Positions 13,213 to 24,566 of a DNA stretch of 64,000 bases are shown here, piece after piece; the first letter of the stretch is position 1; the number at the start of each line of letters is the position of its first letter. The stretch is from Sebastes aleutianus (lineage: Eukaryota > Chordata > Actinopteri > Perciformes > Sebastidae), in contig CAKAKS010000072.1 in the NCBI GenBank assembly GCA_916700875.1, positions 37,469,114 to 37,533,113 on the forward strand, in the 5' to 3' direction. Made by a program: the position numbers and the translations under genes. The notes beneath the pieces are model-generated. The model had not been told where the DNA came from and ran no database searches. It worked only from the letters and a program-made list of their open reading frames with translations.

Positions 13213-13489
13213 TGCCTCCGCCCAGTGATACCCAAACCGTTTCACATCAAAGACCCCTAAACTGACACAAATTAGACCTCAGACCTCCATTTGATAATAT
13301 TTTGTTCCAGGGTCCCCCATCTGATCGGATTTTTCTTTTAGATGTTTTATTGCAGACAGTGCATGAAAACCAATGAACAAATTAGTCATACATTCTGTCA
13401 TTGAGCTACTTATGGATGGAATTATGGTGAAAATAAAGTCTTCCCCTTTTTGCTGGCGACCCCCTGGAACCCTCTCGAGGACCCCACTT

Positions 13490-13740
13490 TAAAAAAAACC
13501 CTGCAACAAGTCAAGCTGGAGACTGGAATTTACATCCATGTCTGACATTTGTGCCAAATTTGAAGAAATTAGCTCAAGGCGTTCCTAAGATATCACAAGA
13601 ATGGGACGGACATGAGGTCACAGTGACCTTGACCTTTGACCACCAAAATCAAATCAGTTCATCCTTAAGTCCAAATGGACGTTAGTGCCAACATTTGAAG
13701 AGATGTGGTGTTCCTGAGATATGGTGTTCAAACGTTAGCT
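13490..13740 (+). repeat. dispersed repeat carrying TGACCT motifs
   Basis: The text ACATTTGTGCCAAATTTGAA and AGATATCACAAGAATGGGAC belongs to a common fish repeat. At 13615-13629 it contains AGGTCACAGTGACCT, a perfect inverted repeat with three-base spacer, followed at once by TGACCT (13630-13635) and TGACCA (13637-13642). It lies in striatin intron 1. Confidence 0.6.
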
Positions 13741-14269
13741 TTGTCAAGTCAGGACAGGCTTGGCTTTTTGTTAACTTGACAAAAAAAAAAAAAGGCTTAT
13801 GAAAGAAAATATGAATATGTATAAATTCAGCACCCTATTGGTATTGTACTGACACCAGTATCAGAAAGTTTCAAACACTTCCTGGTCCCAGTTTATTTTT
13901 TCTGCCTGTGCATGATTAAACTATTTTAGTTGCTTCTTCTGAGCATACTATTTGTTGCTGTCCAGCAAAGGCTCATAAAGATTATTCACAGGATGTGTCT
14001 GCACAAATGTTGAATATCATCAATATCACATAATTCTATTAAAAATAAATCATAACTCTCTTACCAGATAATTCAGAGCAGGGAATGAAATGAGCACCTG
14101 CCAAATAACAGGCTAAATGTTGGCTGTGGCAGGTAAAAAATTTCAGGTCACCTGCCACCATGGCAGATTAAATTAAAATATTATTTTTCGAAAGCAATTC
14201 CTAAATTAAAAATATTCAGTGATTAAGGTTACATGATCCATATTTCTACTCTCTGTTACCACTGACTCA

Positions 14270-14655
14270 GTGTTTACTAGGGGTGGAAGAAAATATCAAA
14301 AATATGGAGTATTGCAATATTATGTTTTATGATACTGTATCGATTCTCAAAAACCCTGTATTGATTTCTAATTAATAGTTTACAAGCAAAGATTAACTCC
14401 GTCAATACTTTATTTTATTTGCAAAGAGAAATGCAAATGCAGATCCTACTATTCTGATTGCATAAAAAAAGTTAAAAAACATTTTTTTTTTTACTCAGAT
14501 TTTATGCATATGGCCGTTTTCCTAAAATTAGATTTAAAAAAAAATCAATATATTGCATTGCTTAGAGTACCGCAATGTATCGCAATATATTGAATCGTAA
14601 CCCCTGTATCATGATACTTATCGTATCGCCAGATTATTGCTAATACACAGTCCTA
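14270..14655 (+). mobile_element. 'TAGGGGTGGAAG' MITE
   Basis: It starts CTAGGGGTGGAAGAAAATAT and ends AATACACAGTCCTAG. The interior is rich in ATATTGCGATA words, shared with 3010-3110. The ends match the TAGGG-type inverted termini only loosely. Confidence 0.45.
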
Positions 14656-15000
14656 GTAAGATAAGATAAGATAAGATAAGATGAACCTTTATTAATCCCC
14701 GGAGGGAAATTCAGGTGTCAAAGCAGCAACATCAGCAAACAGAGTGAAACACAGGAGAGGTAATGGTATACAAAAACTATAAAAACAATAATAGAGATAT
14801 AAAAGATACAGAGTGAATGGGTGAACATAGTGTGTGCAGTCCGTCAATAAATAAATGTAGTGTGTGCAATAAATAAATGTAATATGTACATATGTGCAGT
14901 CTATAAAGTGGTATATAGGATGTATAGTGTTTAGTCTAAAGTATTCTACATAGATTTCAGAATTGGCAGAAAAAACAATTGTGTGGCTTGTAGAAATGTT
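14656..15000 (+). repeat. 'AGATAAGATAAG...CCTTTATTAATCCC' repeat
   Basis: An AAGAT tract (14659-14682) followed by CCTTTATTAATCCCCGGAGG and CAGGTGTCAAAGCAGCA. A second copy is at 17118-17300 with TTTATTAGTCCCGCAGTGGG. It is a common fish retroposon layout. Confidence 0.5.
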
Positions 15001-16266
15001 CAGTGACCTGCCCACAGTGGCACATGAGGAAAAAACTGAATTTCAGACCCTGATTCAGAGTGATTATAAACATGCTCTCTTGAATGTGCTATATTTCTCC
15101 ACATCAGTTTGTCAGGTGGGCTTAATCACCATGGCTACAGGAGGACATCCTTTTAAAAAAAAAATAAGGTTATGTTAGATCACTCTGAGTAATTTACTCA
15201 TCATGGTGAGTGTGAACATCTTGAACCAGACTACCTGCCACCACAGAGGAAACACTGGACCCGGTCAGCAGACCGCCTCAGGTTGGTCTCCTAATAGAAA
15301 CTTGCAGCTGATGCACGCCAACGTTTCGTGACTCAACTATATCACGCACTACATGGACACACAAGGTCTACATGCATGCGTCCGTTATCGGACAACTAGC
15401 TGCTAACTGTCCACTATCCAGCAGAGTCTCGGGTCTATGGGTGGTCCTGATTGTTTTGTTCTAGTCAACACATAATTATGAAAGAGAGATGAAGGGATCC
15501 CGGCTAAATACCCAAAAATCAGTCAGGCACTGGCATTTAGCTGCATGTCCGATAATGGATCTTATACCCAGGGTATTCTGCGCTACATAGGTAAATCGAC
15601 CATCAGCATTAAAACAACGTAGCTCAGTTGTATTAATTACAAATATATATACGCTAACATTGTAATGCAACTACTCACACTCGACACAACAGGAAAAGTC
15701 TGAAATCTCAACCACAGCTAACCTGCTACTAGCAGGTAGCACAGATACATCCTACAGTGACAACATTGAGCCAAACCTCCATTTAAATATTAGGCAATTC
15801 TTTGTTGTATTGCTTGAACATTGGCACATACAACTCAGGTACAGTATCCAATACATCTCCTGGATCCATATGGGCCTTGCCTTTAATTCGGCATCATAAT
15901 AATCAGCAAAAGCAGCACGTATAACAACAAAACTTAACATTTCATTAAGAATGAGCGTCACTCCGTGTACAGAGCGACGTACACCAACAGAGGAGACAAA
16001 CAGCGCGAAGCATCCTTAAAAAGTACAAATGTTATAAAAAAAATAATTAATTGCTGGATTAAACTAATGCCGAATTAAATAATGGATGTTTTTCACTCAA
16101 ACTAACACATATTGGTTACTTTACAGATAATATTTAAACGCCGATAAGCGATAAAATAATGAATTGCACGTTTTTTCAATGAGGTTTGGTGCATCGTTCT
16201 CGAAGCTTAGCTAGCAACAGAAAACTAGTCCGACAATGGAAATGTCAGTAACCCGAGGTTGCTCAC

Positions 16267-16506
16267 CTGCAGCTCGGATCGCTCGACCTCCCAGTGAGCC
16301 CTCTCCACCTCGAAGCGGGCCCACTCATGCTGGAGAAAGTGTAAAATCCCCGGGATGTTGTAGTGAGCTCTGGCTGCTTCTCCGCCCACAACACCGTCTC
16401 CACCGCCAGCCTGCGGAGCTTTAATATTCCCACCAGCACCGGGCAACAAACCGGAGTTGTTGTTGTTGTTATTGAAGAAGACACCGGGGCCCGCCTGCTC
16501 GTCCAT
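16267..16506 (-). CDS. strn: striatin, first coding exon (N-terminal 80 residues)
   Basis: Striatin is the regulatory (B''') subunit of PP2A and the scaffold of STRIPAK complexes; it also binds caveolin and calmodulin. The exon reads MDEQAGPGVFF at its start and IPGILHFLQHEWARFEVER near its end, which matches the mammalian STRN N-terminus far better than STRN3 or STRN4. Residues 57-65 (FLQHEWARF) are the known caveolin-binding motif, and the acidic/basic stretch after it begins the PP2A-binding coiled coil. The start codon has a strong Kozak context (GGCCATGG). The exon ends exactly after 80 codons at CTGCAG followed by the donor GTGAGC, so the next intron is phase 0. Residues 12-17 are six asparagines from an AAC-type repeat; from memory the human protein has a much shorter run there. 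No later striatin exon was found at lower coordinates in the window. Identity is secure; the STRN paralogue choice rests on the N-terminus alone. Confidence 0.93.
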
Positions 16507-16720
16507 GGCCGGGCGATGTGGCTTCTGGTTCGGTGTCCGGTACTCTCTCTAACCGTGTCGGTAAAATATCCTCCGGAGGTAAACCTGGTCCATCAAACAG
16601 TCCTCGCTCTCTCTGCTGGCCGACACAACTCCTGTCTGTCTGAAGCAGCTGTCAGATGATGAGACGACCGAGAGGCTACCGGAAACAGCACACACATGGG
16701 ACTTCCGGTGGGGATTTTCA
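16507..16720 (-). promoter_or_regulatory. strn: probable strn promoter / 5' UTR, GC-rich
   Basis: The stretch just upstream of the striatin ATG is GC- and CpG-rich compared with the AT-rich surroundings, as expected for a CpG-island housekeeping promoter. Two ETS-type cores are visible: CCGGAA at 16679-16684 and ACTTCCGG at 16701-16708. No TATA box stands out. The transcription start was not located; assignment is by position and composition. Confidence 0.5.
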
Positions 16721-16804
16721 AAATAAACGTTAATGTACACGTGCAGCAAAGTAATGTAAATAATACAATACATAATAATAATAATAATACATAATAATAC
16801 AAAG

Positions 16805-16970
16805 AAAGAAAATAAATATATCTTATACTGTAAAATATATCTTATACTGTAAATATATCTTATACTGTATATATATTATACTGTAAAATATATCTTATAC
16901 TGTAAATATATCTTATACTGTATATACTGTATATCTTATACTGTATATACTGTATATACTGTAACAATGT
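16805..16970. repeat. short tandem repeat 'TATATCTTATACTGTAAA'
   Basis: About eight imperfect copies of ATATCTTATACTGTAAAT upstream of the striatin promoter, breaking down into TATACTGTA units at the right end. Very AT-rich. Confidence 0.8.
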
Positions 16971-17117
16971 ATACAATACATAACATAAATACATAATAAT
17001 ACCAAGACCCACCAAAGTATGGAGGACCACAAGAGTCACGTAAATAGTACTAAAGCATTTTATTAATTAATAACTAATTGTACAATAAAAAAACAGGCAT
17101 TAATATCTTAATGATCT

Positions 17118-17470
17118 ATAAGATAAGATAAGATAAAATAAGATAAGATAAGATATTCCTTTATTAGTCCCGCAGTGGGGAAATTTGCAGTGTAGAGCAG
17201 CAAAGGGGATAGTGCAAAAAACAAGATGCATCAGCTAACACAGTAAAAAAAAGAGCTATACAAAGTGTAACAAAATATGAACCATTTAAATAGAAGGAAG
17301 TATAAAAATAGGAGCAGTATATGATACGATACAACTTTATTTCCAGTTTGCACTGAAATTCATTTTGCATCCATAGGCAGCTCAGTTTGAGAAAAAGTAC
17401 ACATACAATAGACATACTGTTACCATAGACAGACAGACAAGTAAGACCCATCAGACAAAAAAACAAAACA
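17118..17470 (+). repeat. 'AGATAAGATAAG' repeat, second copy
   Basis: Same order as the 14656 copy: AAGATAAGATA tract, then the TTTATTAGTCCCGCAGTGGG block and AGCAGCAAAGG. A related piece with ACAACTTTATTTCCAG follows at 17330. Confidence 0.5.
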
Positions 17471-18534
17471 CATCACAATTATTCATACATAACCCATTAC
17501 AAAATGTCCATCTGTCCTCTGGATTTACATGTCTTTAGCAGCACATTCATTATTATTTAGATGGACTGACGGACAAAAGCCTTCCCTAGTCTGATGCAGG
17601 TTAAATGTAGGGACTCTGAATCGCCTCTTGGAGGGCAGAAGTTGATATTCCCCATTTAAAACATGTAAGGGATCAGAAGAGATGCTGTTGGCAAGTCTGA
17701 GCAAAGTCTTGTTGTGAGCTGCTTTGTATATACAATATTGACAATAAACAGACTATTAACAAAATTGCACAAGTGGAATGAATAAATGGAATAAAAATGC
17801 AGACTAAATGACTCAGCAAATCCAATAGCTAATACATTTAGTGAAAGCAGCAGGGAAATGCAAATGAGAAAAGAAGTTGCCCTTTTAAATGCCTGATTAA
17901 AACCTGTATTCTTAATTCAATTTGTGAATCCAGTTATTTCTCTTTTAAAAATGTATTTTTTCAAATAGAATTTTTAAGTATATTATTTATGAATTAATTA
18001 ATGTATTTTTAAATGTTGTACTTATTGACTGTTTTATGGTGTTTTTTTGTAAATCCCTTTTTTTAATTTGAACTATTTATGGATGGATTAATATTTCATT
18101 TCTAAATTATTTTTATAATTCTTCTTTCTATTGCCCATTAAAATGTCAAATAATGAATTACTTTGTAATTTATTACATTTATTCATAGATTAATAAATAA
18201 TAAATAATTAATAAATTCAAAGTCCTGGGGATCTGATTAATTATGAATAAACAATTCCTCAGACCCATTATATAAAAAAAAATGTTTTAATAAATGGGCT
18301 GAAATGGCACTAACTCTTACAACTCCTTTTTGCACATAAGATAATATACACTATAAAACTAATATTCAGAAGCACTTTCTATCAGTGTGCCACAACTTTC
18401 AATATAATTGCTGAGTATCCAGATGAAAATCCATTATTGTCCTACTGTAAGGCAACATGGGTCATTAAGAGATTGAAAATATAAGCTATGCAAGTTTGTC
18501 TTTTCAATACAGCTGTTAGGAACATAGACATGAC

Positions 18535-18955
18535 TGCTCACACAGCAGGCCGAAGGTCGGCCGTCAGGACAGTTTGGATCCGTCGGTGAGTGTCCACCGG
18601 CCTAGTTTTTGCAGTGTGTCGACTCTAGTCAGCCCGTGTCGGAGGTTTTTCGGCCGATTCAGCATGTTGAATCGTCGGCAGAGCTCGTCGGTGAGAGAAA
18701 TCCCTCCGATTGATTGTTCAGCTTAAACGGAACAGTGCACGAGAAGAAAAACACAAGTGAGGAAAGCAAACCAACGAGTAAAGTCAAGAGGAAAAACACA
18801 GACGGCTCTTCTCATTTTTCATCTTCATCTCATCTGATCATTCCAATACACGCATATTTTCACAACGACATGGCCATCTGGAATGAAGCCAAGTGGTGAG
18901 TGAGAGTGATGTGAAAATGGTCGGCAGACGCCGCTTTGTTTCATGTACGTGAAGG
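18535..18955. repeat. CG-rich 'GTCGGCCG' dispersed sequence
   Basis: This stretch has many TCGG and GTCGGTGAG words (GGTCGGCCGTCAGGAC, CTCGTCGGTGAGAG) and is CpG-rich against AT-rich flanks. It looks like a fragment of a dispersed DNA element. No reading frame of note. Confidence 0.35.
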
Positions 18956-19142
18956 CTATGGAAAGGAGGCTGGGTCACAGGCGGATATGGTTCTTGGAGT
19001 ATGGGGCATAACACATGCAAAGTAACTGAAGCTGTGGTTGTGTGTTGCGATTGGCTTAATTTTGGTGAGTGCAGGCAAGATTTTACTACGCATGTATTAT
19101 ACCCCCAGAGATATGACGCGTGACCCAGCCTCCTTTCTATAG
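18956..19142. mobile_element. 187-bp MITE between strn and map1lc3c
   Basis: The ends are 23-bp inverted repeats with one mismatch: CTATGGAAAGGAGGCTGGGT at 18956 and ACCCAGCCTCCTTTCTATAG ending at 19142. Fragments related to its interior (GCATGTGTTATAC) are seen near 31080-31095. Confidence 0.7.
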
Positions 19143-19449
19143 GCCTTGATGTACGTATCATAACAGTTTGTATATCCGCAGTCCTCGGTCTTCCTGTTTC
19201 CCTTTTTTGAATGACAAATACAGACTACTGCCACCTGCTGGTGTGGAGAGTTATTTCATCTCACGCAGGCGCAGAACCGTACGTGGTAGTTGGCTGTCAG
19301 CTGTAGTCTTTGTGGGGTGTTCAAGTGCAACTTGTCAGCCAAGACAAAGGGACAACAGTTGGCCTTCATTCGCCACTAGTTCTATGATGTCGGGTTGGTG
19401 TGTCCGGGCCTCAAGAACTCCCTTTGCAAAAAGGTGCACCATATTTTTT

Positions 19450-19662
19450 TCACAAGCCAATCAGAGCAGACTGGGCTTGTTCACGACGAGGGCTTAAAGA
19501 GACCGGCGCTAAAGCGGAACGTTTCAGACGGAGGGTGAATACAGGTATATCCAGACAGTCTGAGAATAATGTGTTTTTTGATTAAAAAGCATGTAAACAT
19601 GTTCTAGAAAAAGCCCGAATACAAGTATGAACCTGGAAATAAGCATTATATGTCCCCTTTAA
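19450..19662 (-). mobile_element. 'AAAGGTCC'-type MITE, minus copy
   Basis: It ends AAGCATTATATGTCCCCTTTAA at about 19662 and carries GCATGTAAACATGTTC, the reverse of the 12343 copy. It lies between map1lc3c and strn. Confidence 0.5.
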
Positions 19663-19781
19663 GCTATACAAAGTTGCAGCAGCATTAAATAAAAATTTGT
19701 AGTTTAAAATAAAGATTAAAAAGAAATGTTCATGTTATCCTGCTGAACCGCCAGACTTCACTCATTCACTACTCTTTAAGA

Positions 19782-19933
19782 TTTATTGGATCCATGTACT
19801 TTAATTAAAAATCCATCTTTCACAATCAACATGTACAACAAATATCACAATATATAAAATAATTTTTTTCTATTTACAGCAGATATGGAGGCCAGCAGCC
19901 TTTAATTAATACTAAATAAAATCTGAAGCAGCG
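19782..19933 (-). other. map1lc3c: map1lc3c 3' UTR with candidate poly(A) signals
   Basis: Downstream of the stop on the minus strand, ATTAAA occurs at about 19901 and a canonical AATAAA at 19782-19787. Either could end a short 3' UTR of about 50-170 nt. The choice is not resolvable from sequence alone. Confidence 0.35.
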
Positions 19934-20096
19934 TCAGTGTCCGAACATCTCCTGCGAGGCGTAGGTCATGTAGAGGAAGCCGTCCTCGTCCTGGTGGTCT
20001 TTGTACACCTGAGCCATGGTGAGAGACATGCTGGCCAGCCCGCTGTTGTTGATGAGCAGGTAAAAGGCCTGAGTGGGCAGCAGAGCCATCCTGTTC
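19934..20096 (-). CDS. map1lc3c: LC3C autophagy protein, exon 4 (C-terminus, stop)
   Basis: The exon completes Arg75 (AG|G) and codes the C-terminal 53 residues, from NRMALLPTQAFYLLINN through YKDHQDEDGFLYMTYASQ to the end FGH and a TGA stop. DEDGF.YMTYASQE.FG matches human LC3C closely. Gly127 is the residue that ATG4 proteases expose for lipid conjugation. Only one residue (His128) follows it, whereas human LC3C carries a tail of about 20 residues. The acceptor is TTTCTCAG. The stop lies 3.4 kb upstream of the striatin ATG, same strand. Confidence 0.94.
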
Positions 20097-21411
20097 CTGA
20101 GAAATACAAGACACAGAGCAGCCATTAATGAGGGACGCCCTGCAGACGGTTAGCGGCTTCACATGGGACGCTGGTTCAGCACTAATGTGGATCCACTATT
20201 GTTTATTCTCCATCTACTGCAGATGTCAGCTGGGTCCACATTCCAGCCTTAATCCGGGGCATTATAAGTATTTATTGTGTTCACACTGGAGAAGTGACAA
20301 ACACCTACACAAGAATGTTAGTATGCAGACTAAAACTACAAGTTTTAAATGTGCTCGTACTGTCCCACAATGCATTGCACAAAGAAAATGAGGCACTGCA
20401 CACTTTATAAAATCACGTTGTGGACGGGCAGAAAACTGCTTCAGGAGCACATAAATAAATAAGCAATAAGTGTTTGGAAAAACATCCTGTGACAAAATAA
20501 TCTGAGCAAACGGTCAAATTGAGATTAATCTCCATTGATTCAAATTAAGCTCACCATTTAAAGATTGAGATTATTCTGTCTCAATCTTTTGCTCTCTTTT
20601 TTGTTCTGCATCTTTTGAATATTTACCCGACATATACCAGAGTTTCAGTACCAAAAATACACAGAAATATTGACATGTTTTTGTGCGAACCCTTTTCCCC
20701 ACTTAACAAAAGAACCCAAAGATCTTAAATGTTGTGTAAACACAAGCAGACAAAATTAAATAGAATCTCAAATTTGATTAAAATCAGCAACTATCCGATC
20801 AAAGAATAAAAGTAAACAGTATGAATCTAAACAATCTGTCAGTTTTGGTACTTGACACATTTCAGAACCATAAACAAAATTGGTTTGCTACCCAGATGCC
20901 CTCATTTATGTTAAAGATCCCCATCAGACATGTTTTAAGACATAAATTACTCTGCTTGAAATAATTAATTGAATTTTCCACAGAAAGCTCACTTGCAGAG
21001 GAAAAATCAATCTTAAATTTACACCTACCCGTCATAGAATAATTATGAATTAATCCTCTGACTTGGATTGATCAATCATCGGTCAGCCACATCACATGAA
21101 CTGATATTTATGCAATTAGTTATTTGATCTTTTATCCCCCTCTTTATTATTATTCTTTTGATATGCTCTGTAAGGCCAGTATTACTTGGTATACAATTTC
21201 TTAAAATGAAAATAAGAAAAACATTTTAAATTTCAAAAGTTAACCTCCTGGATGCAGGGTGTCTCTTATTTCACTGTAAAGTCTATTTTCAGTGTTGACC
21301 TGCAGGCTTAAAGTCATCACACTTTCATACTGGACCCTGATTGGCTCTAAACTAATTGTGATGCCATGAATCCTGCAGGTACATCCAGGTGTTAAACAAA
21401 CAGGTTCTAAA

Positions 21412-21954
21412 TCCCAACTCGTCAAATACTGCCGCTTGGTCAGTGCCCCTCAACAGTGGAGACGACACACGGAGGCACTCCTCTTATGTTACTTTTGGAC
21501 GGACCGGGGACGGCGTGTCAATATACGCTCGTTACATGCAGTGTCCTTTCAAAATAAACTTCCATTTTCACAGGAAGTTTAGTTTTAGGCAACACAACCA
21601 CTTAGTAAGGGTTAAGAAACAGCTGTGATTGATATTAACTTCACTGACTAACGTGAATGACGATACTAAACGACCGACTTGACAAAATGAGTCAACGTTA
21701 CTTTTAGATTCACACGGTACACGAATTCCGGTCTCCTGGTTGAAAGTCTGTTCGTTTGACCCGCCCGCCCTAAACGGACTCACACTTAATATTACGTCCC
21801 TTGCTCCGACTGTTGAATAACGTCGTGGGTGGGTTTACATTGGAGTTAGTTGAAATCCCAGTTCGTCACATTACAGTCGCTAAAGGGTGCCTTCGTGCAT
21901 TGGTCTCCAATGCCGAGGGGCACTTAACAAACGGCGGTATTTGACGAGTTGGGA
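21412..21954. mobile_element. 543-bp inverted-repeat element in map1lc3c intron 3
   Basis: The left arm TCCCAACTCGTCAAATAC continues through TGCCCCTC to GGAGGCAC (21412-21478). The right arm (to 21954) is its reverse complement over about 65 bp with scattered changes. The interior shows no coding frame. A one-armed relative lies at 41063-41160. I cannot name the superfamily. Confidence 0.75.
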
Positions 21955-23304
21955 GTGAGACCGGGTTGGTTAAACTGAGGTTTAAGGTGATTAACGTGGA
22001 AACAAACTATGAAGCGAAACACTTTGAGAGAAAGGAGATTTTTAAATTACATTATAAATAAATCAATTCCAATGTCGTAGTTTGACGTCCCAACAGAACG
22101 TCTTGCATAATTTTCTAGTCGTACAAAACTGAAGTAGCAACTGGAAAAAGTAGCATATAAAATGACTTCAGTACATACAGTGCACTGTTAGCATGTAGCA
22201 TTGATTCGGGACAGTCCTGTGTGGTGAGCACACATCACGCTTTGTGAAACTCAGATCTCATCCTCACATCTGTTACTTATGTAATTGATAGCCATATTAC
22301 ATCACTGCTATAATTGAACCTTGAACTATAACCGCTTAGAGCAGCCATCTGATGCATGTCAGAAGATATATACACTTGTTTTTACTCGTGAAGCAGAAGA
22401 AACTGAACTACTGTTAACTTTTCTGCTGTGTAATCATGACCAAGACAAAATGAGGAACCTGGAGAGAAGCTACAAAACTGAAAAGACCCAAACCTAAAGA
22501 CCAGCAGGACCTCACGCTGAAAACAACCATTTATATTCTCAACATTAAGTTCACTACGGAAGAGTATCCCTTATGCTTTTCATGCGATTGGTGCAGAGAA
22601 TAAAGATCTGAATCTGATCCTGAAGCTGATTAAGGTCTTTAAAGTAGAAAGCTGTTGTAATCCAGCCTAAAGAATGAGACCTTGTGTGACTTTCTGGGTT
22701 TCCTCTATCAGCCTGTAGACTGCTTTTAATGTGAATAATGCAGGGATGGTTTTTCTGGGAAAATCCAACGGACGTGACGCCATGCGCGCTTGTGAGTGCC
22801 TTTACTCTCTTCAGCTCTGCTTACAGGGCTAACAGTGTGCAACGATAGCAAACGTTCGGTTAGAAGTGAAGTCCGCCAATGCCAACAAACAAACAGCTGC
22901 CACCACAACTCAGATTCCAACACAAATTCCACAGAAGCACAAAGTCTTTATCTTGTGAAGTATTGAAAGATTGTTTAAGTGTCTTTCCAATATGTTATTT
23001 ATTATCCACTGAATGGGTTTAAATTACTTCCCACTGAGGAAATAATCCCTATAAAAACATCCTGTTCTGTAGATTATCCAGATTAACAGGGACACCGTTT
23101 CTGGAAAGAGACGCTGCTGGAAGGCTCTGATCTCCAAAAATGAATTTACCTCCAACATCAAACTGGGAACAGAAGACTCAAGGACAGACATCTCACAACC
23201 TTTATATGAATAATATAATCTCTATACTAGAGATAAGTGAGCAACACGGTTCTTTAAGTGGATTTAAAAAGGTGTGTCCTTGCATACAAAGAAACCAGCG
23301 TCTA

Positions 23305-23753
23305 TTAAGACGATTCAGTGTGTAGGATCTGGCGATATCTAGCAGTGAGGTGAGGAGATTGCAACCTATTGAAGCCTCTCCTGTGTGCCAAGCGTGTTGG
23401 AGATCTACAGTGGCCGACAAGAAAACACAAATGAACCTCTCTAGAGCCATTTGGAGCAGAGACAGTGTGTGTGTACGAGGGAAGTGAGTGGTGAAGCAAG
23501 AGAGAGAGCAGCGGCAACGGGAGTGAGCAATCTTACCGAGTCCGGCAAAAGCAGGAAAAGTTAAGAGTTTGGTTTGTCTGTTCTGGGCTACTGTAAAAAC
23601 ATGCCGGCTGTAGATATAAACGGCTCATCCTAAGGGTAACGAAAACACGATTGTTATGATCAGGTGATTATAAACTAAAGAAAACATACTTATTAATATT
23701 ATATTCCATTTCTGCCAATAGATCCCCCCAATTGTTGCACACTGGTTCTTTAA
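23305..23753 (-). mobile_element. TTAA-flanked MITE, copy in map1lc3c intron 3
   Basis: TTAA lies at 23305-23308 and 23750-23753. Just inside are CAGTGTGTAGGATCTGG and, at the other end, GCACACTGGTTCTT, which match as imperfect inverted ends. The interior is shared with the copy at 28609-28994 in the opposite orientation. TTAA target duplications are typical of piggyBac-type transposition. Confidence 0.65.
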
Positions 23754-24566
23754 AAAGCTGTGTGACACATTAAGTTAAATATGTTAATGGTCCGTCTACT
23801 TATAAAGATTTTCTATATTAAAGCATCAGAGACGAGAACATGATGATCTTTCCTTTTAACACAGATAAGGAGAAAATCTGAAGTGACTGTGTCTGTAACG
23901 AATGGCCACGTGATGAAGAAGTTATACTTTACATAAAGCAGACTGCTGCACTAGAGTCAATATTTAAAAACATACTGATTTATTTAAAAAGAAAATAAAA
24001 AAGGTTAAGTAATCTTGTTTCACTGGCTGTTTGACTTGTTGCAGTTTGTATTGAGGACTGACAAACAAGGACAGACGGTCAGTTTCTGCCATGTCATCAT
24101 GACCAACAAGAAGCATCACAGGAACTGAAGTGTACAACTTTCTGAGTGACGTTTGGTGACATTGAAGTTAACATTTCCAGAAAATAGACCCGTCCCTACA
24201 TTTAATATGTCACTAACTGACCCAAAAGATCTTTTAGTCCCTGCTCCACTTTCACACAGTAGAACTTGTCTGTAAATTAGCAGCCATGATTTGTTATTAG
24301 GCTACAAATAAAGACATAAAAATGTCTAACATTAAGAAAAACTAATTTTAAAATGAATATAATTTTCCCCTTAAGTAGCTTTAAAGTTATAAAAAGACAT
24401 TTTCCACACAATACATATCACATATTGTTCTTAAGCTGTAAAAAAAAAAAAAACTTCACTTGATAATTGATTTGTTGTTGAAGCCATTTTTCTTTCAATA
24501 AAAAAAAAAAGCAAAACTTTTCATTAGTTCCAGCTTCTAAATTGGGAGGATTTGATTATTTTCTTT

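Larger units (their letters stand above)
1..16266 (-). other. strn: strn intron 1 (part), repeat-rich
   Basis: Everything to the left of the striatin exon 1 donor should be intron 1. I looked on the minus strand for the conserved exon 2 coding text that continues the coiled coil (for example LQGERKGQENLKKD) and did not see it, so the intron is longer than 16 kb here. The intron holds the repeats listed separately (a 32-bp satellite, several MITEs, LINE tails and simple repeats) and no supported exon of any other gene. Confidence 0.75.
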
